From: Phyllobacterium phragmitis
GTDB lineage: Bacteria; Pseudomonadota; Alphaproteobacteria; Rhizobiales; Rhizobiaceae
Assembly (NCBI RefSeq): GCF_002980495.1
Contig: NZ_PVBR01000017.1
Span: 44,142-108,141, forward strand
DNA length: 64,000 nucleotides
Direction of reading: 5' to 3'
A program made the position numbers and the translations under genes. Of the stretch, positions 1-8,728 are shown piece after piece. The stretch's first letter is position 1. Every line of letters starts with the position of its first letter. The notes beneath the pieces were generated by a model. That model was not told where the DNA came from. It did not search any database and saw nothing but the letters and a program-made list of their open reading frames with translations.

Positions 1-714
1 TATACCTGGGGATGGACCCAGGAGGAATCGATCAAGAATGCCACCGAGGCGCTCGGCTGGGAAACGGTCAAGACCGTGCGCACGCCGCTCGGCGCGGGCG
101 ACTTCTCGCAATATATCACGCCCGTCCTCAATTCCGGCGCCGATGTGCTGATCCTCAACCACTACGGCAAGGACATGATCAACTCGCTGACCCAGGCCGT
201 TCAGTTCGGAATGCGCGACAAGCAGGTCAACGGCAAGGATTTCCAGATCGTCGTGCCGCTCTTCTCCGAATTGATGGCGCAAGGCGCGGGCGACGCGATC
301 AAGGGCATCTACGGCACGGCCAACTGGGACTGGAAGCTGGAAAACGACGGCACCAAGGCCTTCACCAAATCCTTCGGCCAGGAATATGGCCAGCCGCCCT
401 CACAGGCCGCGCAGACCTGCTACGTGCAGGCGCTGCTTTATGCCCATGCCTGCGAAACCGCAGGCACCTTCAATCCCGAAGGCGTGATCGCGGCTCTCGA
501 AGATCTGGAGTTCGATGGCCTGGGCAATGGCCCGACGCTGTATCGCGGCGCCGATCACCAGTGCTTCAAGCCGGTCCTCGTCGTGCAGGGCAAGGAGAAC
601 CCGAAGGACAAGTACGACCTGCTTCAGGTCGTCAAGGAAGTGCCGACGGCCGACGTCACCTATGACCCGTCCATCTTCGGCGGCGAGCTTGGACCTGTGA
701 GCAACAAGTGCTGA
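1..714 (+). CDS. Branched-chain amino acid/amide ABC transporter substrate-binding protein (5' partial)
   Basis: The reading frame is open from base 1, so this is the last 237 residues of a periplasmic binding protein whose start and signal peptide lie outside the window. The text resembles the LivK/Peripla_BP_6 family: a solvent-facing DVLILNHYGKD segment, a YGTANWDWKLEND stretch and two Cys near the end (DHQCFKP and the terminal SNKC). It should deliver an amino acid or amide to the membrane complex encoded by the next four genes, from which it is separated by a hairpin-bearing 83-base gap. The substrate cannot be read from the sequence. Family assignment rests strongly on the livHMGF context. 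Confidence 0.85.
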   Translation, partial: YTWGWTQEESIKNATEALGWETVKTVRTPLGAGDFSQYITPVLNSGADVLILNHYGKDMINSLTQAVQFGMRDKQVNGKDFQIVVPLFSELMAQGAGDAIKGIYGTANWDWKLENDGTKAFTKSFGQEYGQPPSQAAQTCYVQALLYAHACETAGTFNPEGVIAALEDLEFDGLGNGPTLYRGADHQCFKPVLVVQGKENPKDKYDLLQVVKEVPTADVTYDPSIFGGELGPVSNKC

Positions 715-736
715 TGGCCTCCGGGCAAAAAAGGCC

Positions 737-778
737 GGGCGGCAGCATGCCGTCTGGCCGTGCACTGCCTGGCCGCCC
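737..778 (+). promoter_or_regulatory. Stem-loop between binding protein and permease genes
   Basis: GGGCGGC (737-743) pairs with GCCGCCC (772-778) around a GC-rich loop that can form smaller helices. There is no T-tract after it, so it is not a classic terminator. Stem-loops at this position often protect the abundant binding-protein mRNA from decay or reduce downstream expression; that role here is inference. Confidence 0.35.
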
Positions 779-797
779 TGCGGCAATGGTGATTTGA

Positions 798-1823
798 ATG
801 GACGCGTTCCTTCTGCAACTGCTCAACGGCCTGGACAAGGGCGGTGCCTACGCGCTGATCGCGCTGGGGCTGACCCTGGGATTCGGGACGCTGGGCGTCG
901 TTAATTTCGCGCATGGCGCGCTGTTCATGCTGGGCGCCTTCATCGCCGTGCTGGTCAATCGCCTGCTCCGGCTGGAGACGGTCACCATCGATCCCGACCA
1001 ACTCACGCCCTGGGGCACGCCGGCGGAGATCCACACGCCGCTGGTGCAGGCCTGGCTTGGCGATTTCGGCGCTGTTTTGCTGCAATATTCGGTTCCGCTC
1101 TCGCTGCTTGTCGCTGTCCCCATCATGTTGCTGTTCGGGGTGGCGATGGAGCGCGGCCTGATCCGCTTCTTCTATCGCCGTCCCCATGCGGACCAGATAT
1201 TGGTCACCTTCGGGCTCGCCATCGTGCTGCAGGAGGTGATCAAGCACTATTTCGGCGCAAATCCCATTCCGGTGAGCGCGCCGCCCGCACTCTCCGGCAG
1301 CGCCAATGTCGGCGAATGGCTGGGTCTGGGGCCAGGCGTTTACTATCCCTGGTGGCGGCTCGTCTATCTGAGCTTTTCGATCGTCATGGTGGGCCTGGTG
1401 ATCGCGTTCCTGCAGTTCACCACCTGGGGCATGGTCGTGCGCGCCGGTATGCAGGACCGCCAGACCGTGGGGTTCCTCGGCATCAATATTCAGCGCCGCT
1501 TCACGATCGTCTTCGGCATCGCCGCCATGGTGGCCGGCATGGCGGGCGCCATGTACACGCCCATCGTGCCGCCGGATTACCACCTCGGCATGGATTTCCT
1601 GGTGCTTTCCTTTGTCGTGGTCGTGGTGGGCGGCATGGGCTCGGTGGCGGGCGCGGTGCTCGCGGGCTTTCTCCTGGGCGTGCTGCAGAGCTTCGCCTCG
1701 ATGAACGAAGTCAAGGACCTGCTGCCGGGCATCGACCAGGTGGTGATTTATCTGGTTGCAGTGGTGATCCTTCTGGTGCGGCCGAGGGGCCTCATGGGGC
1801 AACGCGGAATCATGGAAGACTGA
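798..1823 (+). CDS. livH: Branched-chain amino acid ABC transporter permease, LivH type
   Basis: A 341-residue inner-membrane protein with about eight hydrophobic segments. The family signature is visible near the N-terminus ([20 protein letters not shown] followed by [15 protein letters not shown]), and near residue 275 is the [17 protein letters not shown] segment, the usual coupling region. It forms one half of the transmembrane channel with LivM. An insertion rich in polar residues at about positions 65-90 makes it somewhat longer than the roughly 300-residue typical LivH. It is followed after one base by livM, so the pair is translated together. Confidence 0.93.
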   Translation: MDAFLLQLLNGLDKGGAYALIALGLTLGFGTLGVVNFAHGALFMLGAFIAVLVNRLLRLETVTIDPDQLTPWGTPAEIHTPLVQAWLGDFGAVLLQYSVPLSLLVAVPIMLLFGVAMERGLIRFFYRRPHADQILVTFGLAIVLQEVIKHYFGANPIPVSAPPALSGSANVGEWLGLGPGVYYPWWRLVYLSFSIVMVGLVIAFLQFTTWGMVVRAGMQDRQTVGFLGINIQRRFTIVFGIAAMVAGMAGAMYTPIVPPDYHLGMDFLVLSFVVVVVGGMGSVAGAVLAGFLLGVLQSFASMNEVKDLLPGIDQVVIYLVAVVILLVRPRGLMGQRGIMED

Positions 1824-1824
1824 C

Positions 1825-2979
1825 ATGCAAATGACGACGCTGCGCCAGGAAGTGCTTTTCATGGCCATTTTCACGGCCGCCGTGCTGACCATGCCTTTCT
1901 GGCTGGAGCCGCTCGGCGCAAGCTATCCCGACCTCCTGCAGAAGTTCGCGATCTACGGCATCTTCGCCATCGGCTTCAACATCCTGTTCGGGCTCACCGG
2001 CTATCTCTCCTTCGGCCACGCCGCATTTTTGGGCATGGGCTCTTATGCCGCCGTCTGGTCGTTCAAGCTGCTGACGATGAACGTGATCCCCGCGGTCATC
2101 TTCGCCGTCGTCCTGTCGGGTATTTTCGCCGCGGCGATCGGCTATGTCAGCCTGCGCCGCTCAGGCATCTATTTCTCGATCCTGACGCTCGCCTTCGCCC
2201 AGATGTCCTATAATCTGGCTTATTCGGTGTTCACGCCGATCACCAACGGCGAAACAGGGCTGCAGCTTTCGCTGCGTGATCCGCGCATCCTCGACAGGAC
2301 GCTCGATGAGGCGGCCGGCATTCCTTTTCCGGAATTCTTCGGCACCGAGATGAACGGTTATGCCGGGTTCTATTTCTGCGCGGTCTTGCTCATCATCTGC
2401 TTTTTCATCTCCATGCGCATCTTCCACTCGCCCTTCGGCATGACGCTGCGCGCCATCAAGTCGAACCAGAGCCGCATGGGCTATACCGGCTTCAACACGC
2501 GCCCATACACGCTTGCCGCCTTCGTCATCTCGGGCATGTATGCCGGGCTTGCCGGCGCGCTTCTCGCCGTCACCGATCCTCTCGCCGGCGCCGAACGCAT
2601 GCAATGGACGGCCTCGGGCGAGGTGGTGCTGATGACGATCCTGGGCGGCGCCGGCACACTGGTGGGCCCCGTCATCGGCGCGGGCGTGATCAAATATTTC
2701 GAAAACATCTTCTCGGCCTATCACGAGGCGCGGTTGCACGAGATCTTCTCCTTCATGCCGGAGCCCCTGCAGAACTTCTTCGTCACGATCACCGCGCCGT
2801 TCGTCGGCGAGGGCTGGTTCCTGACGCTCGGGCTGATCTTCATGCTGATCGTCACCTTCCTTCCCGGCGGGCTGATGGAGGGCGCGCGAAGATTGGGCGG
2901 GCTGGTCGTGCGCCGAAAATCGCAACAGGAACCGGACAAGCTCGCGACCGCCGGTGTGGGAGCGCAAGACCATGGATAA
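1825..2979 (+). CDS. livM: Branched-chain amino acid ABC transporter permease, LivM type
   Basis: A 384-residue multi-pass membrane protein. The LivM signature [20 protein letters not shown] lies around residues 54-73, and the glycine-rich coupling segment ([17 protein letters not shown]) around 272-288. It pairs with LivH to form the channel. The start directly follows the livH stop, and the 3' end overlaps the start of livG. The C-terminal 30 residues are charged and cytoplasmic. Confidence 0.93.
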   Translation: MQMTTLRQEVLFMAIFTAAVLTMPFWLEPLGASYPDLLQKFAIYGIFAIGFNILFGLTGYLSFGHAAFLGMGSYAAVWSFKLLTMNVIPAVIFAVVLSGIFAAAIGYVSLRRSGIYFSILTLAFAQMSYNLAYSVFTPITNGETGLQLSLRDPRILDRTLDEAAGIPFPEFFGTEMNGYAGFYFCAVLLIICFFISMRIFHSPFGMTLRAIKSNQSRMGYTGFNTRPYTLAAFVISGMYAGLAGALLAVTDPLAGAERMQWTASGEVVLMTILGGAGTLVGPVIGAGVIKYFENIFSAYHEARLHEIFSFMPEPLQNFFVTITAPFVGEGWFLTLGLIFMLIVTFLPGGLMEGARRLGGLVVRRKSQQEPDKLATAGVGAQDHG

Positions 2980-3733
2980 CGCGGTTCTCCACATCGCCGA
3001 CGTCAACAAGAGCTTCGGCGGCCTGCATGCGCTCTCCGACATCGATCTGCAGGTCATGGAAGGCACCACCCACGCCATCATCGGGCCGAACGGCGCCGGC
3101 AAGTCGACGCTGCTCAATATCTGCATCGGGCGTCTTGCGCCCGATAGCGGCGCCGTCGTCTTCAATGGCGAGGTCATCACCGGAAAACAGCCCTACGAGA
3201 TCAACCAGCTCGGTGTCGCGCGCGTCTTCCAAACGCCGGAGATCTTCCCGGATCTTACATTGCTGCAAAATGTCATGATCCCGGCCTTCGCCAGGCGCGA
3301 CGGCGCCTTCCGGCTCAATGGTTGGCAAATGGCTTCGCATCAGGCCGAAATCATGGGTCAAGCCGAGCACTGGCTGGAGGATGTCGGTCTGATCGGGCTG
3401 CGCAACCGGTTCGCGGCCAGCCTGTCGCGCGGCGACAAGCGCCGGCTGGAGCTTGCCATGGGGCTCGTGCAGCATCCGCGCCTGCTTCTGCTCGACGAGC
3501 CCACGGCCGGCATGTCGCGGCATGACACGAACGCGACGATCGATCTTCTCAAGAAGATCAAGGCGCGCGGGATGACGAAGGTCATCATCGAGCACGACAT
3601 GCATGTGGTTTTCTCGCTCGCCGACCGCATCACCGTGCTGGCGCAGGGCATGATCATCGCCGACGGCAGGCCCGACGAGGTGAGGGGCAATCCCGTTGTC
3701 CAGGAAGCCTATCTGGGAGGCACGAATCCATGA
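2972..3733 (+). CDS. livG: Branched-chain amino acid ABC transporter ATP-binding protein, LivG type
   Basis: ABC ATPase of 253 residues from the ATG at 2972; a GTG at 2954 is in frame, but the ATG has GGGAG about ten bases upstream and gives the usual family N-terminus. Walker A is GPNGAGKST (residues about 35-43) and Walker B is [12 protein letters not shown]. The signature is [12 protein letters not shown], where Asp replaces the more common Glu/Gln, still in keeping with the LivG branch. The long C-terminal helix typical of LivG is present. It overlaps livM by 8 bases and livF by 4. Confidence 0.92.
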   Translation: MDNAVLHIADVNKSFGGLHALSDIDLQVMEGTTHAIIGPNGAGKSTLLNICIGRLAPDSGAVVFNGEVITGKQPYEINQLGVARVFQTPEIFPDLTLLQNVMIPAFARRDGAFRLNGWQMASHQAEIMGQAEHWLEDVGLIGLRNRFAASLSRGDKRRLELAMGLVQHPRLLLLDEPTAGMSRHDTNATIDLLKKIKARGMTKVIIEHDMHVVFSLADRITVLAQGMIIADGRPDEVRGNPVVQEAYLGGTNP

Positions 3734-4479
3734 ACGTCGCAGCGATAGCCGAGACACGAACAGCAACCAAGGCGGCGCCTTTCGTCAGTGTCCGCGACAT
3801 CCATGCCTATTATGGCCAAAGCTATATCGTGCAGGGGGTGAGCTTCGAGATCGAGGAGGGCGAGATCGTCGCTCTTCTGGGCCGCAACGGCGCCGGCAAG
3901 ACATCGACGCTGCGTACCATCGCCCGCGCCGTCGATCCAGAGCTCAAAAGCGGCGAGATCTGGCTCGGCGGACAGCCGATCCACAAATGCCGCGACTACC
4001 AGGCCGCCACTGCGGGCATCCAGATCGTGCAGGAAGACCGTCGCATCATTCCCGGCCTCACCGTCGAGGAAAACCTGCAGCTTGCCCAGATATCCAAGCC
4101 CAGGGGCTGGCCCATCGAGAGGATCTACGATCATTTTCCGCGCCTTGCGGAACGGCGTCACCAGGAAGGCGTCACACTGTCGGGCGGCGAGCAGCAGATG
4201 CTGGCGGTTGCCCGCGCGCTCGCCCGCGAGGTCAAGCTGCTCCTCCTGGACGAACCCTATGAGGGGCTGGCGCCGGTCATCGTGCGCGAGATCGAAGGCA
4301 TTGTGCGCCAGATCAAGGAACTCGGCATCACCACCATCATCGTCGAGCAGAACGCCATCGCGGCGCTCGAACTCGCGGACCGCGCACTGATCCTCGACAT
4401 GGGGCAGATCGTCTTCGACGGGACGGCGGCGGCGGTTTTGGAAAACGAAGAGTTGCGCAACGAGTATCTCGCCATCTGA
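3730..4479 (+). CDS. livF: Branched-chain amino acid ABC transporter ATP-binding protein, LivF type
   Basis: ABC ATPase of 249 residues starting at an ATGA overlap with livG. Walker A is GRNGAGKTSTL, the signature LSGGEQQMLAVARAL is canonical, and Walker B is LLLLDEPYEGLAP. It is the second nucleotide-binding subunit of the Liv complex. The first 18 residues (Ala/Thr-rich) precede the conserved core and may not all be translated. It closes the liv operon. Confidence 0.92.
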   Translation: MNVAAIAETRTATKAAPFVSVRDIHAYYGQSYIVQGVSFEIEEGEIVALLGRNGAGKTSTLRTIARAVDPELKSGEIWLGGQPIHKCRDYQAATAGIQIVQEDRRIIPGLTVEENLQLAQISKPRGWPIERIYDHFPRLAERRHQEGVTLSGGEQQMLAVARALAREVKLLLLDEPYEGLAPVIVREIEGIVRQIKELGITTIIVEQNAIAALELADRALILDMGQIVFDGTAAAVLENEELRNEYLAI

Positions 4480-4490
4480 GAGTTTGTTTG

Positions 4491-4520
4491 GAAATGGATC
4501 AGACCGGCATGGTCCATTTC
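4491..4520 (+). terminator. Hairpin downstream of livF
   Basis: GAAATGGA (4491-4498) pairs with TCCATTTC (4513-4520). No T-run follows on the plus strand, so it may only stabilise the 3' end of the liv transcript; on the minus strand it would be followed by CC then a TTTT run. Confidence 0.3.
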
Positions 4521-4666
4521 AAAAGGGGTTGATCTTCAACGAAGAGGACAGTCAAGACGCTCGGACCAATTGATCGGGAGCACGCGACTTCGGTGGATAT
4601 GGGTTGAGCCGGTTGGCCTTACCCGTTATCACAGGAAAACTGACTTACCCGAAAACAGGTGCCACT

Positions 4667-5251
4667 GTGATCGACCCCTATGCGATGCTTGGTGTTTCCC
4701 GCGAGGCGGATGGCGAGGCAATCAAGTTGGCCTACCGCAAACATGCGAAGACCGCCCATCCCGATGCGGGTGGTGACGTCGACGCGTTCGCCAGGCTGAA
4801 GACATCTTACGAGCTTCTTTCCGATCCGGTTCGCCGCAAGGTTTTTGACGATACCGGTTACGATCCCGAACTCGCCGACACCAAAGACCTGCAGGGCCTG
4901 GTGATCATCGAGACACTGATCAACGAAATCATCCTGGACGACCGGGAGCCGGGGAGTTTCGATCCGGTCGCCGCCATGCGCCGCAAGCTTACCGACAAAA
5001 TCGTCCATGCGCGCTTCCATATTTTGGAGATGGAGCGCCATCGTGCCCGTATCCGCAACCATATCGACCGCATCGGCAGGAAACCCGAGGCGGACGTATT
5101 GGGGCGCATGCTGAAATCCCGGTGTGAAGCGATCAACGATGCGATCAGAAAAGCCGAGTCCGAGATCGACAATATCGAGCAGGCCTATGGCATGCTGGAG
5201 GGCTATTCCTACGAGGTCGACGTTTCCGAGATGATGACCGCCGCGGAATGA
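4667..5251 (+). CDS. J-domain (DnaJ-like) protein
   Basis: A J domain occupies the N-terminus (IDPYAMLGVSREADG to about residue 65) and carries the essential HPD triad (AHPDAGG). The rest is helical and charged without the G/F, zinc-finger or CTD parts of true DnaJ, so this is a type III J-protein, expected to stimulate the ATPase of a DnaK-type chaperone. I prefer the GTG at 4667, which starts just before the J domain; a TTG at 4604 in the same frame would add 21 residues. No partner gene is adjacent. Confidence 0.8.
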   Translation: MIDPYAMLGVSREADGEAIKLAYRKHAKTAHPDAGGDVDAFARLKTSYELLSDPVRRKVFDDTGYDPELADTKDLQGLVIIETLINEIILDDREPGSFDPVAAMRRKLTDKIVHARFHILEMERHRARIRNHIDRIGRKPEADVLGRMLKSRCEAINDAIRKAESEIDNIEQAYGMLEGYSYEVDVSEMMTAAE

Positions 5252-5518
5252 GACGCGCCATATCGTCTTGCTGAGGTGCAAGCGACGGCAAATACGACGA
5301 ACGCGGTTCCAAAAGTTTGTACTCTTTTCGTTGCGCGCTCGCCGTAATTCAACCCGGCGGCATCTATTCGAATATCTGCATCGACGGATCGCTCGCGTCC
5401 CAGGCATGCCATCGCATGGTGTACGTCACCATCCGCGCCTTGAACCGGCTCGGGTCGGCCAGGCTTTCGTCACGATCATTCTTCCTCTGCGATGTTTCCG
5501 GATCGACGCGGCTCGGGA

Positions 5519-5983
5519 TCAGGCTGCCTTCGGCTTGGCGAAGACGTCAAGTCCGCTGCCGGTTTCCAAGAAGGATTTCAGGCTGGAGAGAACCACAGGC
5601 CAGCCTTGGCTGATGCCTTTCGCCATTCCGCTGCCCGCTTCGAGCTCGTCATGCGTGACCGTCAGCCGGACCATGTCCTCGTATTCCTCGATCTCGAACG
5701 TCACCCGGCTGTGGCTCGCGGGGTCGGCGGCCTGCGAAGCGTTCGCCCATGTAATGACGAGACGGGCCGGCGGCGAGACCTCGACGACTTTGCCGATAAG
5801 TTCGACGGTCCGCTTATCATTGGCGCGGACATGCTCCCATTGCGATCCGGGTTGCCAGTCGGAGACGTTCTCATGTCCCCAGTAGCGCCGCGCAATGTCG
5901 GGCTTGGTGATGGCCTCGAAAACCTTTTGCGGCGTCGAGACGATATAGGTCACATAGACAAAGCTTGTTTTTTCTGCGGGCAT
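5519..5983 (-). CDS. SRPBCC / AHSA1-like protein
   Basis: A 154-residue START-like protein of the activator-of-Hsp90-homologue-1 family: VYVTYIVSTPQKVFEAIT at the N-terminus, the RYWGHENVSDWQPGS loop, and MVRLTVTHDELEAGSGM followed by GWPVVLSSLKSFLETG near the C-terminus. Members bind hydrophobic ligands in a helix-grip pocket. It lies one base after the stop of an ArsR-type regulator, a very common pairing in which the regulator controls the SRPBCC gene. The ligand is unknown. Confidence 0.85.
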   Translation of the reverse strand: MPAEKTSFVYVTYIVSTPQKVFEAITKPDIARRYWGHENVSDWQPGSQWEHVRANDKRTVELIGKVVEVSPPARLVITWANASQAADPASHSRVTFEIEEYEDMVRLTVTHDELEAGSGMAKGISQGWPVVLSSLKSFLETGSGLDVFAKPKAA

Positions 5984-5984
5984 T

Positions 5985-6311
5985 TTACTCTCCTTCCAGT
6001 TGTTTCTTGAGGTCGTGAAGCAGGTTCAGGCGCTGGCGTTCGAACTTCCTCACCCACCGCTCGTAGACCTCGTGGAGCGGAACGGGGTTGATGAAATGAA
6101 GCTTTTCTCGGCCGCGCCTGAGCGTGGTGACCAGGTTGGCCGCCTCCAATATTTCCAGATGTTGTGTGGCGGATTGCCGGGCCATGTCCAGGTTCTCGCA
6201 AAGTTGGCCGAGCGTCTGTCCGTTCTGCTCGCACAGAAGGTCCAGCAGCTTTCTGCGGGTCGGGTCGCCCAACGCCTTGAAAACTTTGTCAGCATCCATC
6301 GTCTCATCCAT
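5985..6311 (-). CDS. ArsR-family winged-helix regulator
   Basis: A 108-residue winged-helix protein: KALGDPTRRKLLDLLCEQNGQ leads into the recognition region LCENLDMARQSATQHLEILEAANLV. It lacks the Cys metal sites of metal-sensing ArsR proteins. It belongs to the subgroup that precedes AHSA1/SRPBCC genes, and here the AHSA1 gene follows directly. The C-terminal KFERQRLNLLHDLKKQLEGE helix is typical of that subgroup. Autoregulation of the pair is likely but inferred. Confidence 0.88.
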   Translation of the reverse strand: MDETMDADKVFKALGDPTRRKLLDLLCEQNGQTLGQLCENLDMARQSATQHLEILEAANLVTTLRRGREKLHFINPVPLHEVYERWVRKFERQRLNLLHDLKKQLEGE

Positions 6312-6448
6312 TTGCGACTACACAATATGCAGGTAAATGCCTGCATGTCAAGATCGCTTTTATCCGTCGAAGAGGCCGTTTCGTGGCCAGCGCCATGCAC
6401 AACAATCCAAATGGAGGCGCGAACAAGAGGAGGAGCTGAGCCTAAAAT

Positions 6449-7285
6449 TTAAGAGATGTTCGGGCATCTGCGCGATAGAAAGGCGTTTAGCCGCTTCACA
6501 ACGAGATCCGGCGCTTCGATCTGCGGTAAGTGGCCGACGCCAGGCAGTGTTTCGAACGATGCCTGCGGGATCAGCGCATGAAGCGCTTTGCCTCGCTCCA
6601 GTGGGATCCACGGATCGTCCTCGCCCCAGATGATCTTGACCGGGCATCGAACATTCCCGAATGCCGGCTCGATTTCGGCGGTATATTTTTCGTCGGCTTG
6701 CGCGAATTGCCGATAGAAGCTTCCCCGTCCTTCCTCGGAAAGCCAGGGCTCGACAAGCCTCTCGAAATCACCGGAATCGATGTCGTTGACGATCGCACCC
6801 TTGATGTAGGCCTCCACGACCGCTTTGTGGATATGCGGCGGCAATTCCAGAAAGGCATCCACATGGCGGCCGACATGATCGAAAAACGCCGATCCCCAAG
6901 GGCGCATCGCGACGACATTCATCAAAACATACCGCTCGAAATCGCAGCCATGCAGCAAATGCGCGCGCAGTGTTGTTGCTCCGCCCATGTCATGGGCGAC
7001 GACGATCGGCCGCTCGAGTGCCCAATGCTCGACCATCTCGGCAAAGACCTGTCCCTGCACATCGAGTGACGTACGCTGTTGCGCGCCTTTGTCGGATCTC
7101 CCGTATCCAGGCATATCATACCAATGGACGCGATATCGCCTGGCAAGGTCCGGAATGATCCGATGCCATGAGAACGAGGACCACGGCCACCCATGGGCCA
7201 GCACGAGTGCGGGCCCGCTACCAAACCGACCCGCCGCCACCATGGCAGCGGATGTTTGTACGGTCTCATCGAGTTTCCACGACAT
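6449..7285 (-). CDS. Alpha/beta hydrolase, haloacetate dehalogenase/epoxide hydrolase type
   Basis: From the ATG at 7285 (MSWKLDETV) the protein has 278 residues. It has the oxyanion HGWPWSS motif, an Asp nucleophile in AHDMGG, a probable acid in GEDDPW and the catalytic His in GVGHLPQIEAP. An Asp rather than Ser nucleophile points to haloacetate dehalogenases or epoxide hydrolases. The pocket residues that separate these activities cannot be judged by eye. It is a single gene transcribed away from the DMT transporter. Confidence 0.83.
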   Translation of the reverse strand: MSWKLDETVQTSAAMVAAGRFGSGPALVLAHGWPWSSFSWHRIIPDLARRYRVHWYDMPGYGRSDKGAQQRTSLDVQGQVFAEMVEHWALERPIVVAHDMGGATTLRAHLLHGCDFERYVLMNVVAMRPWGSAFFDHVGRHVDAFLELPPHIHKAVVEAYIKGAIVNDIDSGDFERLVEPWLSEEGRGSFYRQFAQADEKYTAEIEPAFGNVRCPVKIIWGEDDPWIPLERGKALHALIPQASFETLPGVGHLPQIEAPDLVVKRLNAFLSRRCPNIS

Positions 7286-7615
7286 CGATATTCTCCAGAG
7301 TTGCCGGACAGCGCCGTCCACACGAACTGGTCGCAATCATAACCATATCGCTGGAGACCGTTGGCCTCAAATCTCCGACGCTGATCGCTCCGGTGCGACA
7401 GACAGCTGGGCAACGGAACGACCGACTTATGGCGCTCCTTGCGTATTCTGATCGACAATAGGGACGGCAGAGTTCGGTTCTGCGACTCCAGCGGTGCGGC
7501 TACTGTACGTGTCTCCGCCGTCCACAGGTCGGACGATGAACAGCACCTTAGCTGCCATTGCTTGCATAAAAATGTTCTTCTAATGTTCTGCGCAGACTCA
7601 CCGGAGACGGCGCAG
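7286..7615. other. Intergenic region between divergent hydrolase and DMT exporter genes
   Basis: About 330 bases without a recognised gene. It must hold the promoters of both divergent genes, but no clear operator or repeat was seen. Confidence 0.4.
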
Positions 7616-8530
7616 ATGCGACAAACCAGCCCGCAGGGCGAACGCCCCGACAACATCCCCTTGGCCGTTAATGTCATCATCCTGACCGTGCTGGCGCTCT
7701 CCTTGGGCGATGCGCTGATCAAGATGACCAGCGGCAGCTTCGTCATCTGGCAGATTTTTGTGATCCGATCGCTGATTGTGATCCCGGTCCTGCTGCTGTT
7801 CCTCGCTGTGACATCGCCCGAAACGCTGCGTGTGCCGGACGTCTCCGGCTGGGTCGGCCTGCGCAGTCTGATGCTGATCGGCATGTGGATCTGCTACTAT
7901 TTTTCGCTTCCAAAGCTGACGCTTTCAGTCGCTGCCGCTGCCTACTACACGCTTCCCATCTTCATAACGCTGTTCTCGGCCCTGTTCATCGGCGACCGGA
8001 TTTCGCGAACGGGCTGGATCGCCGTAATTTCAGGATTTTCAGGCGTGCTGCTGATCCTTCGCCCCAAAGCTGGGGATTTCAACATCTATGCGATCCTCCC
8101 GCTTGTATCGGCCATGCTTTACGCGGGAGCCATGATCCTGACGCGCAGCAGATGCCGGAAACAACATCCAATTGTCCTGTCGCTGGCGCTGAATATCGGT
8201 TTCGTCATCGTTGGCGCTCTGGCTGCGGGCTTGGTCCTGCTGCTGCCCGATTCCGCGCGGCAAGGCTTTCTGCTGGCGCCGTGGGCCGCGATGGGAGGGG
8301 CCGAGTGGATCTCGATGGGGCTGCTGGCTGCGGCGATCCTGATCGGCAGCATCGGAGCTGCCATCGCATACCAGAGCGGCCCGCCCGCCATAATCGGCGC
8401 CTTCGATTTCGCCTATGTCGGGTTCGCCGTTGTCTGGGGTATGGTTTTCTTTGCTGAGATGCCGGATCTGACCTCGACGCTTGGTATGATCCTGATCGTC
8501 GGAGCGGGTATCCTTTCCTTGCGCCAATGA
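7616..8530 (+). CDS. EamA/DMT-superfamily transporter
   Basis: A 304-residue membrane protein with about ten hydrophobic segments in two EamA repeats, for example AAAAYYTLPIFITLFSALFIGDRIS in the first and AFDFAYVGFAVVWGMVFFAEMP in the second. Such proteins usually export metabolites or amino-acid-like compounds. The frame stays open to 7439, but the ATG at 7616 gives a normal short cytoplasmic N-terminus (MRQTSPQGERPDN). The substrate is not predictable and no regulator is adjacent. Confidence 0.85.
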   Translation: MRQTSPQGERPDNIPLAVNVIILTVLALSLGDALIKMTSGSFVIWQIFVIRSLIVIPVLLLFLAVTSPETLRVPDVSGWVGLRSLMLIGMWICYYFSLPKLTLSVAAAAYYTLPIFITLFSALFIGDRISRTGWIAVISGFSGVLLILRPKAGDFNIYAILPLVSAMLYAGAMILTRSRCRKQHPIVLSLALNIGFVIVGALAAGLVLLLPDSARQGFLLAPWAAMGGAEWISMGLLAAAILIGSIGAAIAYQSGPPAIIGAFDFAYVGFAVVWGMVFFAEMPDLTSTLGMILIVGAGILSLRQ

Positions 8531-8728
8531 CCGCCAGGTCCGCTTTCTGTGGGTTCAGATCGATGCGGCAACATAAACTTCCCACCCCGAGCGGTCATTT
8601 CCTGCTGGGGTTGCGAAAGCCGCATTTCCGCCTTCCCCAACATCCCGATGATCTGCAGTTCTTCAATGCGCAACCGCCTCGTCCGCGACAGTCGAAAATG
8701 GCCCGGCCTTCCTCGACCAAGACCGATC

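Noticed and set aside
660..1892. Long minus-strand frame opposite livH
   Set aside because: It is a shadow of livH, with His/Gln-rich text and no domain sense.
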